Below are positions 23,453 to 30,231 of a DNA stretch of 40,011 nt, piece by piece (the first letter of the stretch is position 1; the number at the start of each line of letters is the position of its first letter). A program made the translations under genes and the position numbers. The notes beneath the pieces were generated by a model that searched no databases, was not told the DNA's origin, and saw only the letters and a program-made list of their open reading frames with translations. The DNA is from Candidatus Liptonbacteria bacterium (GTDB lineage Bacteria; Patescibacteriota; Minisyncoccia; UBA6257; 2-01-FULL-56-20), in the NCBI GenBank assembly GCA_016867315.1, contig VGJV01000008.1:1-40011 (forward strand), read 5' to 3'.

Positions 23453-23518
23453 TTATTCTCCAGAAGGAGGCGCCGGTTTTTTGGGCTCCTGGGGCTCTGG
23501 ATCAAAATGCTTGAACAT
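23453..23518 (-). CDS. HFDP micropeptide 1 (21 aa, proline-rich)
   Basis: The frame encodes MFKHFDPEPQEPKKPAPPSG plus Glu and a stop. It shares HFDPxPQxP with the micropeptide at 23707-23796, 190 bp away on the same strand, while the rest and the intergenic DNA differ, which argues for selection on the peptide. It has its own downstream terminator (23407-23430). A TATAAA box lies a few nt before the ATG; no Shine-Dalgarno sequence. There is no hydrophobic segment. Function unknown. Confidence 0.5.
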   Translation of the reverse strand: MFKHFDPEPQEPKKPAPPSGE

Positions 23519-23535
23519 ATTTTTATATGCGTGGA

Positions 23536-23577
23536 CGCGTTATTAGACTCCTTTGCGGATTTACGACTATTACCGCG
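23536..23577 (-). ncRNA. Conserved-loop hairpin, copy C
   Basis: On the minus strand, CGCGGTAATAGTC and GTCTAATAACGCG pair at about 10 of 13 positions around a loop with GTAAATCCGCAAAGGAG. The loop matches copies A and B near lexA (CCGTAAATCCGCAGGGAGG), although the stem is unrelated. It lies between the two HFDP micropeptides, upstream of micropeptide 1. Confidence 0.35.
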
Positions 23578-23640
23578 TTCCGCATATGCGCTTGAGCATA
23601 CAGAAAGGAATATGGAAATAAAATGAATTCGAAGAATAAA

Positions 23641-23666
23641 TCCCGCACATACGTGTATGTGAGGGA
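23641..23666. repeat. Short hairpin next to a terminator
   Basis: CACATAC and GTATGTG around a 2-nt loop, extended by TCCC/GGGA with one mismatch. It is adjacent to the terminator at 23670-23695. Confidence 0.4.
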
Positions 23667-23669
23667 TAA

Positions 23670-23695
23670 AAATCCCCCGCGTGCGCGGGGGATTT
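23670..23695 (-). terminator. Terminator of micropeptide 2
   Basis: AAATCCCCCGC, loop GTGC and GCGGGGGATTT form an 11-bp stem. On the minus strand it is followed by TTTTTA. It lies 11 nt past the stop of the micropeptide at 23707, giving that tiny gene a dedicated terminator. Confidence 0.75.
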
Positions 23696-23706
23696 GAAAA
23701 GCATTG

Positions 23707-23796
23707 TTACTTTATTGAAGGCGTCGAAGGACCGATTTGGGGCTTCGAAGGACCTTGCTGTGGCTTCTGCGGCTGCGGATCAAAATGGCTCATCAT
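23707..23796 (-). CDS. HFDP micropeptide 2 (29 aa, proline/glutamine-rich)
   Basis: The frame encodes MMSHFDPQPQKPQQGPSKPQ followed by IGPSTPSIK and a stop. The core HFDPxPQxP is shared with micropeptide 1, and both are followed directly by strong terminators. There is no signal peptide or membrane helix; it should be extended and soluble. No family is known to me, so this is a candidate new micropeptide family. The start may be either of two consecutive ATGs. Confidence 0.5.
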   Translation of the reverse strand: MMSHFDPQPQKPQQGPSKPQIGPSTPSIK

Positions 23797-23931
23797 CTCT
23801 GTATCAGAAGATTAATTAACCTAACCCGCGGCATACGACCATAACCGCACCCCGTACGTGGGCATATCCATAGTAGAACTCCCCCACCCCTTTGCAATAT
23901 TGACAAAAAACCTCTTCATGACGGGTAAAAA

Positions 23932-23951
23932 ATACCATTCTGGTATAGAAT
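23932..23951 (+). promoter_or_regulatory. Extended -10 with overlapping operator-like dyad
   Basis: ATACCA-TTC-TGGTAT is a perfect dyad whose right half is also the TGGTATAGAAT extended -10, ending 7 nt before ATG 23959. The arrangement suggests a leaderless, repressor-controlled promoter for the zinc-ribbon paralog. Confidence 0.45.
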
Positions 23952-23958
23952 TTGAGCA

Positions 23959-24318
23959 ATGGAAACAAAAAAGTGCGCCCAGTGCAGCACTGATTTCTCG
24001 GTATTTCCGGACGATCTCGCGTTCTACCAAAAAATCGACGTTCCTTCTCCTACGCGTTGCCCGGAGTGCCGCTATATCCGGCGGCTTTTAGATCGAAACG
24101 AATACAATCTTTATAAACGGAAATGCGATGCCACGGGCGAACCTATTATTTCAATTTACCGCCCCGACGCCCCTTTCCCGGTTTTCAAACAAGACTATTG
24201 GAAATCCGACGCGTTCGATGCTCTTCCTTTCGGGAGAGATTTCGACTTCAGTCGCTCCTTTTTCGAACAAAGCCAGAGAGTCCACATCAGTGGATTTGCC
24301 GTGCGCGTGGAGTTCTAG
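23959..24318 (+). pseudogene. Truncated paralog of the multi-zinc-ribbon protein
   Basis: The 119-residue frame aligns with the first 105 residues of the 594-residue zinc-ribbon protein at 31736-33520: KKCAQCSTDFSVFPDDLAFY, CPECRYIRRLLDRNEYNLYK, DYWKSDAFDALPFGRDFDFS. The four zinc-binding Cys (CxxC, CxxC) are all present. After SRSFFEQ near 24275 the homology ends and an unrelated tail of 15 residues follows. The remaining 480 residues, with the other Cys clusters, are missing. The promoter and N-terminal domain are intact, so a single-ribbon protein could still be made. Confidence 0.7.
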
Positions 24319-24404
24319 ATGCCGAATACAGGTATTGGCTGTCGAGGTATCCCCGATTAGAAAGCGCCTGGTGCCACGCATAGGCCAACCGACGACAACT
24401 GATA

Positions 24405-24660
24405 CTATTGGGGCGCCTCTTTTCGCGAATCAATTTTCGACGAGTCATCAACTGGCGTGTAACCAAGGTCCGACTGCGCGTTGGCAATATCCCAAAAACG
24501 CCCAGCATCGTCAGATACGCCGTAGTAGATACCATAATTAACATCGGCGTCTATGCTCTTGCGGAACAGTTGCACCAGATCCCTGTGGCTAAGCCACGTA
24601 CGCATCCACCGGCCACTGGGATCATTTCGGGGGTCATCATCGTCTCGTACGGTACCTAAT
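24405..24660 (-). pseudogene. C-terminal fragment of an NAD-dependent epimerase/dehydratase
   Basis: The minus-strand frame ends RWMRTWLSHRDLVQLFRKSI, NYGIYYGVSDDAGRFWDIAN and SDLGYTPVDDSS. This matches the C-terminus of extended SDR proteins of the uronate dehydrogenase/UDP-sugar epimerase type (LSHRDLVQL ... YYGVSxxxxRFWD ... LGYxPxDD). The Rossmann N-terminal two-thirds are missing, and homology begins abruptly near 24660. It is a gene remnant with no start codon of its own. Confidence 0.65.
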
Positions 24661-24750
24661 CTAAGGCAAACAGACCTGACTTTGTGCGCCTACATTCGTT
24701 GCCGCGATTATCCATACCATCCAAACCGATAGTTCAATCGTTTTTCTCAT
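24661..24750 (-). pseudogene. Signal-peptide start of a lost exported protein
   Basis: ATG 24750 has a strong ribosome binding site (AAGGAG, 7 nt upstream) and encodes MRKTIELSVWMVWIIAATNV followed by GAQSQVCLP and a stop. It is a signal peptide (cleavage likely after VGA) with no mature protein. It stops exactly where the epimerase remnant begins, so two genes were joined here and both lost most of their length. Confidence 0.5.
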
Positions 24751-24928
24751 GAATTTTCTCCTTTTCAACACGTAAAAACTCACAAACGCTGCGTTGTGTA
24801 AAACCTCCAATACGCTTGGCGGTAGTACGCCGCGCGTGAGTCCCTCGTTATCTAGGAGTATTAAATTCTATGAAAATGAAGGGGAGATGAACGCTACGGG
24901 TACCAATCCAAAACTATCTATCAAATTA

Positions 24929-25978
24929 TTAAAACAGCCTTATCACATCCCGCACCGTCACGACCACCATCAAAATCAAAAGGAGTACAAATCCTATGCC
25001 ATTGATAAATCCTTCTACTCGGCGAGGGATCGGAGAGCCTTTAATCTTTTCTACGAAAATAAGGAGCAACCGCCCCCCGTCGAGCGCCGGGAAAGGAATC
25101 AAGTTGATAACCGCCAGGTTTAAGGAGATCAAACTCAAGAGCTGAAGCAGATATGCGAAGCCTATTTCACTCGTCCGCTGTGCCACCGATACAATCCCCA
25201 GTGGTCCCACTACATCCGCTGAGACCGATCCTTGCATTACGAGACTCCGAAGCATCTCCCACACTGCCTGGAATGTAAGGCCGATAATGAGCCCGGCGCG
25301 CATCAGCCCCTCCCATAATGCGGAGAAAAATCCATGCGGCGCTTCCCCCGCTTCCGCGAGTTGTACGCCGATCGCTCCTTCTCCGGGAGGCGGATTTTCT
25401 CGCGGGGTTACTCGTATGACTTTCTCCCCGCTTCCTTTCAAAGCCTGGAGCTCGATAGCCTTCCCTTTATTTTGATTTACATAATTGATAAATTCCTCCG
25501 CGGTACGAAATTCCTTGATCACATCCCCCGCCGCGATTCCCGCTTGAGCGGCAGGCGATCCGGCGTCCACCCCTGCCACTACCACCGCCGAAGGAGTACC
25601 GATCATGAGCGCAATGGAAAGCAGCCACCATCCCAAGATAAAGTTCGCCACCACTCCCGCCACAATAACGAGGAAACGCTGCCATGCGGGACGAAACGAG
25701 AAAAGGCAGTCTTTCTCGCTACTTGCCACTTGGCCACTCGCTACTTGCTCTTCTGCTTTCTCCGGATCTTCCCCTGCAATTTTTACAAATCCCCCAAACG
25801 GCAGCCAGTTGAAACTGTACTCCGTCTCTCTTTTTTTCTTTGCCCAAAGTCGGGGAGGGAAACCAATTCCAAACTCATCCACGCGCATTTTGAAAAATTT
25901 TGCCACGCCGAAGTGCCCCAATTCATGCCCCACAATAAGCAAAGAAAGCCCCACTATAACGATGATTGTAATCAGCAT
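24929..25978 (-). CDS. rseP: Site-2 intramembrane zinc protease (RseP family)
   Basis: The 349-residue membrane protein has the zinc motif in LLIVGHELGHFGVAKFFKMR, the second motif NLIPFPALDGGRLLLIF, a PDZ domain in the middle (GVDAGSPAAQAGIAAGDVIK), and FNWLPFGGFVKIAGEDPEKA after the first helix. It cleaves membrane-embedded regulators or signal-peptide remnants. A tract EEQVASGQVASSEKD, encoded by a run of CTACTTG/CCACTTGG-type words, looks inserted compared with the family. It is the last gene of mreB-holB-frr-rseP, 32 nt after frr. Confidence 0.93.
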   Translation of the reverse strand: MLITIIVIVGLSLLIVGHELGHFGVAKFFKMRVDEFGIGFPPRLWAKKKRETEYSFNWLPFGGFVKIAGEDPEKAEEQVASGQVASSEKDCLFSFRPAWQRFLVIVAGVVANFILGWWLLSIALMIGTPSAVVVAGVDAGSPAAQAGIAAGDVIKEFRTAEEFINYVNQNKGKAIELQALKGSGEKVIRVTPRENPPPGEGAIGVQLAEAGEAPHGFFSALWEGLMRAGLIIGLTFQAVWEMLRSLVMQGSVSADVVGPLGIVSVAQRTSEIGFAYLLQLLSLISLNLAVINLIPFPALDGGRLLLIFVEKIKGSPIPRRVEGFINGIGFVLLLILMVVVTVRDVIRLF

Positions 25979-25979
25979 T

Positions 25980-26003
25980 GATTAGAAATTAGGAATTAGA
26001 AAT
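25980..26003. repeat. Low-complexity TTAGAAATTAG words
   Basis: ATTAGAAATTAGGAATTAGA sits between frr and rseP. Similar words occur in both orientations at 30155-30231. Confidence 0.5.
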
Positions 26004-26010
26004 TCTCTAC

Positions 26011-26568
26011 TTATTCTTCGAGTTCTTTAAGTTTACCCTCTAATGAAGCTTCCAGGTTGCGATTGGTGTCCTCCACGACCTTCTGAAGCTTCTCCTTAGT
26101 TTTAAACGCAACATCCTTACTGATTTGACTCTCGGTTTCCGCAGTTTTGAGCTTTTTATTCGCCTCATCGCGATATGCTCGTACCCGAATTCGAGCTTCT
26201 TCCACCTCTTTTTTTACGATCTTTGCAAGCTCTTCTCGGCGCTCATTCGAAAGCGCAGAAAGGTTCGCTCGGATAGTAAGCCCCTCGGAAGACACGGTGA
26301 GTCCCGCTTTTGCCTCCTCGATTGCCTTGGTAACGGGACCCACGGCGGCTTTGTCCCATAAAGTAACCTGAATACCTCGCGGCGGGAGTACGCTAAGCGT
26401 CCCCAGCTGTTTGATAGTAAACCACTGATCGTAATAATTTACTTTCAAATCCCCTACCAAATCCACGGAAGGCCGGTTACTGCGGATCAATCGCAGCACT
26501 TCTTTGAGTTTGTCACTCACTCCGCGGAGTTCCTGTTCAAATGTCTTAAGTAATGCGTCGGTATTCAT
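26011..26568 (-). CDS. frr: Ribosome recycling factor
   Basis: The 185-residue product has the RRF pattern: an N-terminal helix, the hinge region KVNYYDQWFTIKQLGTLSVL followed by PPRGIQVTLWDKAAVGPVTK and LTVSSEGLTIRANLSALSNE, then ERREELAKIVKKEVEEARIR and RVRAYRDEANKKLK. RRF, together with EF-G, splits post-termination ribosomes. The usual VxVxxYGxxxPL element is VKVNYYDQWFTI, a divergent version. It is cytoplasmic and essential, and lies between holB and rseP in an operon. Confidence 0.92.
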   Translation of the reverse strand: MNTDALLKTFEQELRGVSDKLKEVLRLIRSNRPSVDLVGDLKVNYYDQWFTIKQLGTLSVLPPRGIQVTLWDKAAVGPVTKAIEEAKAGLTVSSEGLTIRANLSALSNERREELAKIVKKEVEEARIRVRAYRDEANKKLKTAETESQISKDVAFKTKEKLQKVVEDTNRNLEASLEGKLKELEE

Positions 26569-26602
26569 TATTACTCTATGCTATAAGCTATTTGCTCTTT
26601 GC

Positions 26603-27439
26603 TTAGCTCTCAAAGAGAGCTAATAGCTGTAGGCGCGGATTCAGACTACCACGCCGAGCCTCCTCCCGCAACGCGAGTAAACGGTGCCAGAATAAAGAAT
26701 TACTCTTGCCTTTGAGAAATTCTTCTGCGGTGAGTTCAATACATGCATCTAAAAAACGAACGAGATTAAAATCCACTGGCGCGATTATCTTTTTCACTAA
26801 CTCCTTGCGTGCGGCAGACACTGCCCCAAGAAACTGCCGAGCCGCTTTCTTTTCTTTGGACTGCTCCTCTTCCAAGACTCGTGCGGGAGACCCTAATGCT
26901 TTAAGGCTGGCCTCCTGTGCCTCCTTGTCCCCCATTCCTCTTTCTTCTTTGAGCCATTTTGTGAGATGCGAAGTCGAAACCATCCCAAAATATACCTGAT
27001 GCAGCCGGGATTGAAGCGTGGGGAGTAGTCCATCCTTGTCGGAAGTAATGAGGATTAAGACTCCGGAAGCCGGAGGCTCTTCAGCGACTTTCAAAAGTGC
27101 ATTCTGAGCCTCGGGCGTCATCCGGTGTGCGTCATCGATAATGGCCAGCCGATAGGCACTTACATTCGGCTTTGCATAAAGAAAAATTTTAAGCTCTCGC
27201 GCGGCCTCGATCCCAATTTTCCCTTCGGTGTCTGGCTCGACAATCCGGGCGTCATTCAAAACTCGAGTCGCGGGTTCGAAGGGTCCTCCCTCAGAATAAT
27301 GCGCGAGGGATTCCGCAATCAGCCGCTTCCCCACTCCTGCAGGACCGAAAAAGAGATATCCGTGCGCAAACTCCCGGGCAGTAGCGAGCCGCTTCAGTAC
27401 TTTTATAGCCGCCGTATGCCCAAGGATTTTATTGGCCAT
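26603..27439 (-). CDS. holB: DNA polymerase III delta'/gamma-like clamp-loader ATPase
   Basis: The 278-residue product begins NKILGHTAAIKVLKRLATAR and has FFGPAGVGKRLIAESLAHY (Walker A with GKR rather than GKT/S), IDDAHRMTPEAQNALLKVAE (Walker B region) and EEPPASGVLILITSDKDGLL followed by TLQSRLHQVYF with the SRC-like segment. There is no zinc module. The altered P-loop fits delta' (HolB), which does not hydrolyse ATP. It acts in loading the sliding clamp. The start overlaps the mreB 3' end by 11 nt. Confidence 0.85.
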   Translation of the reverse strand: MANKILGHTAAIKVLKRLATAREFAHGYLFFGPAGVGKRLIAESLAHYSEGGPFEPATRVLNDARIVEPDTEGKIGIEAARELKIFLYAKPNVSAYRLAIIDDAHRMTPEAQNALLKVAEEPPASGVLILITSDKDGLLPTLQSRLHQVYFGMVSTSHLTKWLKEERGMGDKEAQEASLKALGSPARVLEEEQSKEKKAARQFLGAVSAARKELVKKIIAPVDFNLVRFLDACIELTAEEFLKGKSNSLFWHRLLALREEARRGSLNPRLQLLALFES

Positions 27440-28445
27440 AACGCTTATTCAAAAGCGTCCGTTTATACGTATCGAGGTGATTCAAGATTATTCCCGTTCC
27501 TCGCGCCACACAAAAAAGCGGATCCTCGGCGAGATATGCAGGCACCCCAAGAAATCGTTCGAAAAACTCCGGCAAATGATGGAGCTGCACGCTCCCTCCC
27601 GAGAGAATCACGCCTTTTTCCATAATATCCGCCACGAGTTCCGGCGGGGTGTCATTAAACACGTTCTGTACCGAAGAAGCGATTTCTAAAAGATGTGCAT
27701 TCAAGGCTTCCGCGATTTCATCCGACGTAACGGTGACATCTTTCGGCAATCCGCTCAAAAGATCCCGCCCGCGCACGTTGTATTCCATTTTATTTTTCGA
27801 AGGAATCGCCGCCCCAATCTGGATTTTCACGTTCTCGGCACTTTGCTCCCCGATCGCCAAAGCATATTTCTTTTTGATATATTCGCTGATCGCCTGATCG
27901 AATTTATTCCCAGCAACACGCAAGGAAGTCCACGACACGATGTTCCCAAGCGCAATCACAGCCACTTCCGAAGTACCGCCTCCCATATTGATAACCATAT
28001 TGCCGGAACGGGCATTGATAGGAATCCCTGCGCCCAAGGCGGCAAGCACCGGTTCCCGCACGACGAAAGCACTCCTCGCTCCGGCTTCCCGCGCCGCGTT
28101 CACGACCGCCCGCCGTTCAGTCTGGGTAATTCCCGCAGGCACCGACACCACCACATCCGGCCGAAAAATATTAAATCTCCCTCTAGCCTTCGCGATGAAA
28201 TACGTGAGCATCGCCTTCGTAATGTAGTAATCGGCGATTACTCCTTCTTTTAAAGGCCGGTACGCCACGATCTCTTCAGGGGTCCGCCCGATCATCTCCT
28301 TAGCCTCGATCCCTACGGCAAGGACGGTATTATCCGGTTTCGAAAGCGCCACAATCGTGGGCTCGTTAATGATAAAGCCTTTCCCGGGCACATATACGAC
28401 CGTATTCGCTGTTCCTAAGTCGATGCCAATTTTAGTTACAAACAT
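27429..28445 (-). CDS. mreB: Rod-shape actin homolog MreB
   Basis: The 338-residue product has the actin-fold motifs: phosphate 1 IGIDLGTANTVVYVPGKGFI, connect 1 VVSVPAGITQTERRAVVNAA, phosphate 2 NMVINMGGGTSEVAVIALG and adenosine MEKGVILSGGSVQLHHLPEF. MreB forms membrane-associated filaments that guide peptidoglycan synthesis. The usual partners mreC/mreD are not next to it; instead holB, frr and rseP follow. It is the first gene of this minus-strand run. Confidence 0.95.
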   Translation of the reverse strand: MFVTKIGIDLGTANTVVYVPGKGFIINEPTIVALSKPDNTVLAVGIEAKEMIGRTPEEIVAYRPLKEGVIADYYITKAMLTYFIAKARGRFNIFRPDVVVSVPAGITQTERRAVVNAAREAGARSAFVVREPVLAALGAGIPINARSGNMVINMGGGTSEVAVIALGNIVSWTSLRVAGNKFDQAISEYIKKKYALAIGEQSAENVKIQIGAAIPSKNKMEYNVRGRDLLSGLPKDVTVTSDEIAEALNAHLLEIASSVQNVFNDTPPELVADIMEKGVILSGGSVQLHHLPEFFERFLGVPAYLAEDPLFCVARGTGIILNHLDTYKRTLLNKRYGQ

Positions 28446-28570
28446 GTGAAAATAATGCCTTAAGGCGCTTACACTTTACCGCGCAGAAGCTCTAATGGTC
28501 AATCAACGATAAATAGATTATCCTAGGAATCACAAGTAGCAACTTGACCTTAACCTAAAATGGAGGGCTT

Positions 28571-28768
28571 ATGCTTAACTGCTGCTCAGACCCAGATGTC
28601 TGTGACTGTAGTTGCCACGACCCTCACCCTCCGGGCACTCTTATAAGTTGCCACTGCTGCTTTGACTGTGGTAAGTGCGGAAAAAGAATAAAAGCTGGGT
28701 TATACAAAATTCATCAAAAAAATGCAAGAGCAAAGAAACGCATCACGAACACTGAAAACCGGAGGTGA
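28571..28768 (+). CDS. Small cysteine-rich zinc-binding protein
   Basis: The 65-residue product has GGAGGG 5 nt before its ATG and a terminator after it, so it is a genuine monocistronic gene. It has eleven cysteines in three groups: NCCSDPDVCDCSCHDPHPP, then SCHCCFDCGKCGKRI. The His residues near the Cys pairs (CSCH, SCHCC) suggest one or two zinc sites. The C-terminal third is basic (KKRITNTENRR), compatible with nucleic-acid binding. I have seen similar C-x-C-x-C-H...C-C-x-x-C-x-x-C-G-x-x-I proteins in CPR genomes, but I know no function. Confidence 0.65.
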   Translation: MLNCCSDPDVCDCSCHDPHPPGTLISCHCCFDCGKCGKRIKAGLYKIHQKNARAKKRITNTENRR

Positions 28769-28779
28769 AACTTAATTTT

Positions 28780-28812
28780 AACGCTGTCGGGCCACCCCTC
28801 GACAGCGTTTTA
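28780..28812 (+). terminator. Rho-independent terminator of the Cys-rich gene
   Basis: AACGCTGTCG, a 10-nt loop and CGACAGCGTT followed by TTAG. The stem is perfect. It lies 11 nt after the stop codon, facing the convergent murA gene. Confidence 0.8.
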
Positions 28813-28846
28813 GTTATCACGTAGACCAATGAGATCACTAGAACAT

Positions 28847-30148
28847 CTAGCTCACTCTGGTAATATCGGCTCCTAGTGCCCGCAACCGCTCGTCAATCCT
28901 CTCATACCCGCGATCAATTTCTTCTACTCCTTCGATTTTCGTTTCACCCTTCGAGACAAGCGCCGCAATAATATTGATCATTCCTGAGCGCAAATCCCGC
29001 ACCCGAAGCGCTTTTCCATCTCCTTTAAGTTCTGCGGGGCCTTGAATCTCTGCCACATGCTTGAATCCCTTCCCGGCGAAGCGGCACTCTTTCCCCGACG
29101 GACATTCCATACTCACCTGGATATTCGCCCCCAACGCCCGCAAATCCTCCGCATACGCAAACCGGTCTTCCCAAATAGTCTCGTGAATCCGAGAAGTTCC
29201 ATTGGTTTGAGTAAGAAGCACCGCCAAAGGCTGCTGCCAATCGGTCATGAATCCCGGGTATGTTCCCGTCTTCACTGAAATTGCCTTAAGAAGGCCTGGC
29301 CGAGTGAAGGTAATTCCTCCAGAAATGATTTTGTACTCCGCTCCCAGCCGCCGGACCACATTCAAGAACGTAATCAGATGATCCTGCATCGCTCCTCGCA
29401 CAAAAATTTCTCCTCCCGTCGCAATCGCGAGACAGGCGAAAGAAACTGCCTCGTTTCTATCCGAAATTACTTCATGCACCACGCCTCGTAATTTGGAGAC
29501 TCCCTCGATATAAATATCGCGATTAGCCCCAAGCTCGATGATCGCGCCCATATTCTGAAGCATCTTCACCATACTGATAATCTCCGGTTCGAGGGCAGCA
29601 TTTAAAATTACAGTTTCCCCTTTCGCGAGTACTCCCGCCAAGATGCTAGTCTCCGTAGCTCCCACACTGGGGAAGGGCAAATCGATCACCGCCCCGGTAA
29701 GCCCTTGTGGAGCTCGGGCGAAGTAACTCTCCTTATTAATCTCCACTTCCGCCCCTAACGCTCGTAGAGCGTCGAGGTGAAAGTCGACCGGCCGAGGGCC
29801 AATTTTATCCCCCCCTAAGATTGGAACCTCCGCTTCTCCCGCGCGAGCCAAAAGAGGGCCCATCGCGAGAATTGGAATTCGATTACGTCGGGAAAGCTCG
29901 GTCACACGGCTTTGTTTGATTGTAGGGGTATGAAGCGTCGCCACCCCATCGCGAACTTGAATGGTGCTCCCGATTTTCTCGCAAAGCTCCCCGGTAATTG
30001 CGGTGTCTCCAATCGCCGGGAAATTATGAAGCGTGCACGGCTCGTCAGTAAGAAGCGTCGCCACCATCAAATTAGTAGCACCATTCTTCGACCCCGCAAG
30101 TTTCACTTCTCCTCGAAGTGGTTTTCCTCCTCTAACGACGAAGTGCAT
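28847..30148 (-). CDS. murA: UDP-N-acetylglucosamine 1-carboxyvinyltransferase (MurA), Cys-to-Asp variant
   Basis: The 433-residue product has the EPSP-synthase fold blocks: KLAGSKNGATNLMVATLLTD (Lys22, Asn23 for substrate), NRIPILAMGPLLARAGEAEV, GRHxRPVD-type IGPRPVDFHLDALRALGAEV, and ISDRNEAVSFACLAIATGG. In the loop where E. coli MurA has GGCxIGARPVD, this one has GGDKIGPRPVD, i.e. Asp114 for the catalytic Cys115. Known Asp variants are active and resistant to fosfomycin. MurA starts peptidoglycan synthesis by transferring enolpyruvate from PEP. It follows glyS on the minus strand. Confidence 0.95.
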   Translation of the reverse strand: MHFVVRGGKPLRGEVKLAGSKNGATNLMVATLLTDEPCTLHNFPAIGDTAITGELCEKIGSTIQVRDGVATLHTPTIKQSRVTELSRRNRIPILAMGPLLARAGEAEVPILGGDKIGPRPVDFHLDALRALGAEVEINKESYFARAPQGLTGAVIDLPFPSVGATETSILAGVLAKGETVILNAALEPEIISMVKMLQNMGAIIELGANRDIYIEGVSKLRGVVHEVISDRNEAVSFACLAIATGGEIFVRGAMQDHLITFLNVVRRLGAEYKIISGGITFTRPGLLKAISVKTGTYPGFMTDWQQPLAVLLTQTNGTSRIHETIWEDRFAYAEDLRALGANIQVSMECPSGKECRFAGKGFKHVAEIQGPAELKGDGKALRVRDLRSGMINIIAALVSKGETKIEGVEEIDRGYERIDERLRALGADITRVS

Positions 30149-30154
30149 AGTAAA

Positions 30155-30231
30155 ATTTCTAAGTTCTAATTCCTAATTTCTAAATGTTTGGTACATTGGA
30201 GTTTAGTTAGAAATTAGATATTAGAAATTAA
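30155..30231. repeat. Inverted low-complexity TTCTAATT/TTAGAAATTAG words
   Basis: TTCTAAGTTCTAATTCCTAA and, after 35 bp, the complementary words TTAGAAATTAGATATTAGA form a loose inverted pair between murA and glyS. The same words occur at 25980-26003. Confidence 0.5.
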
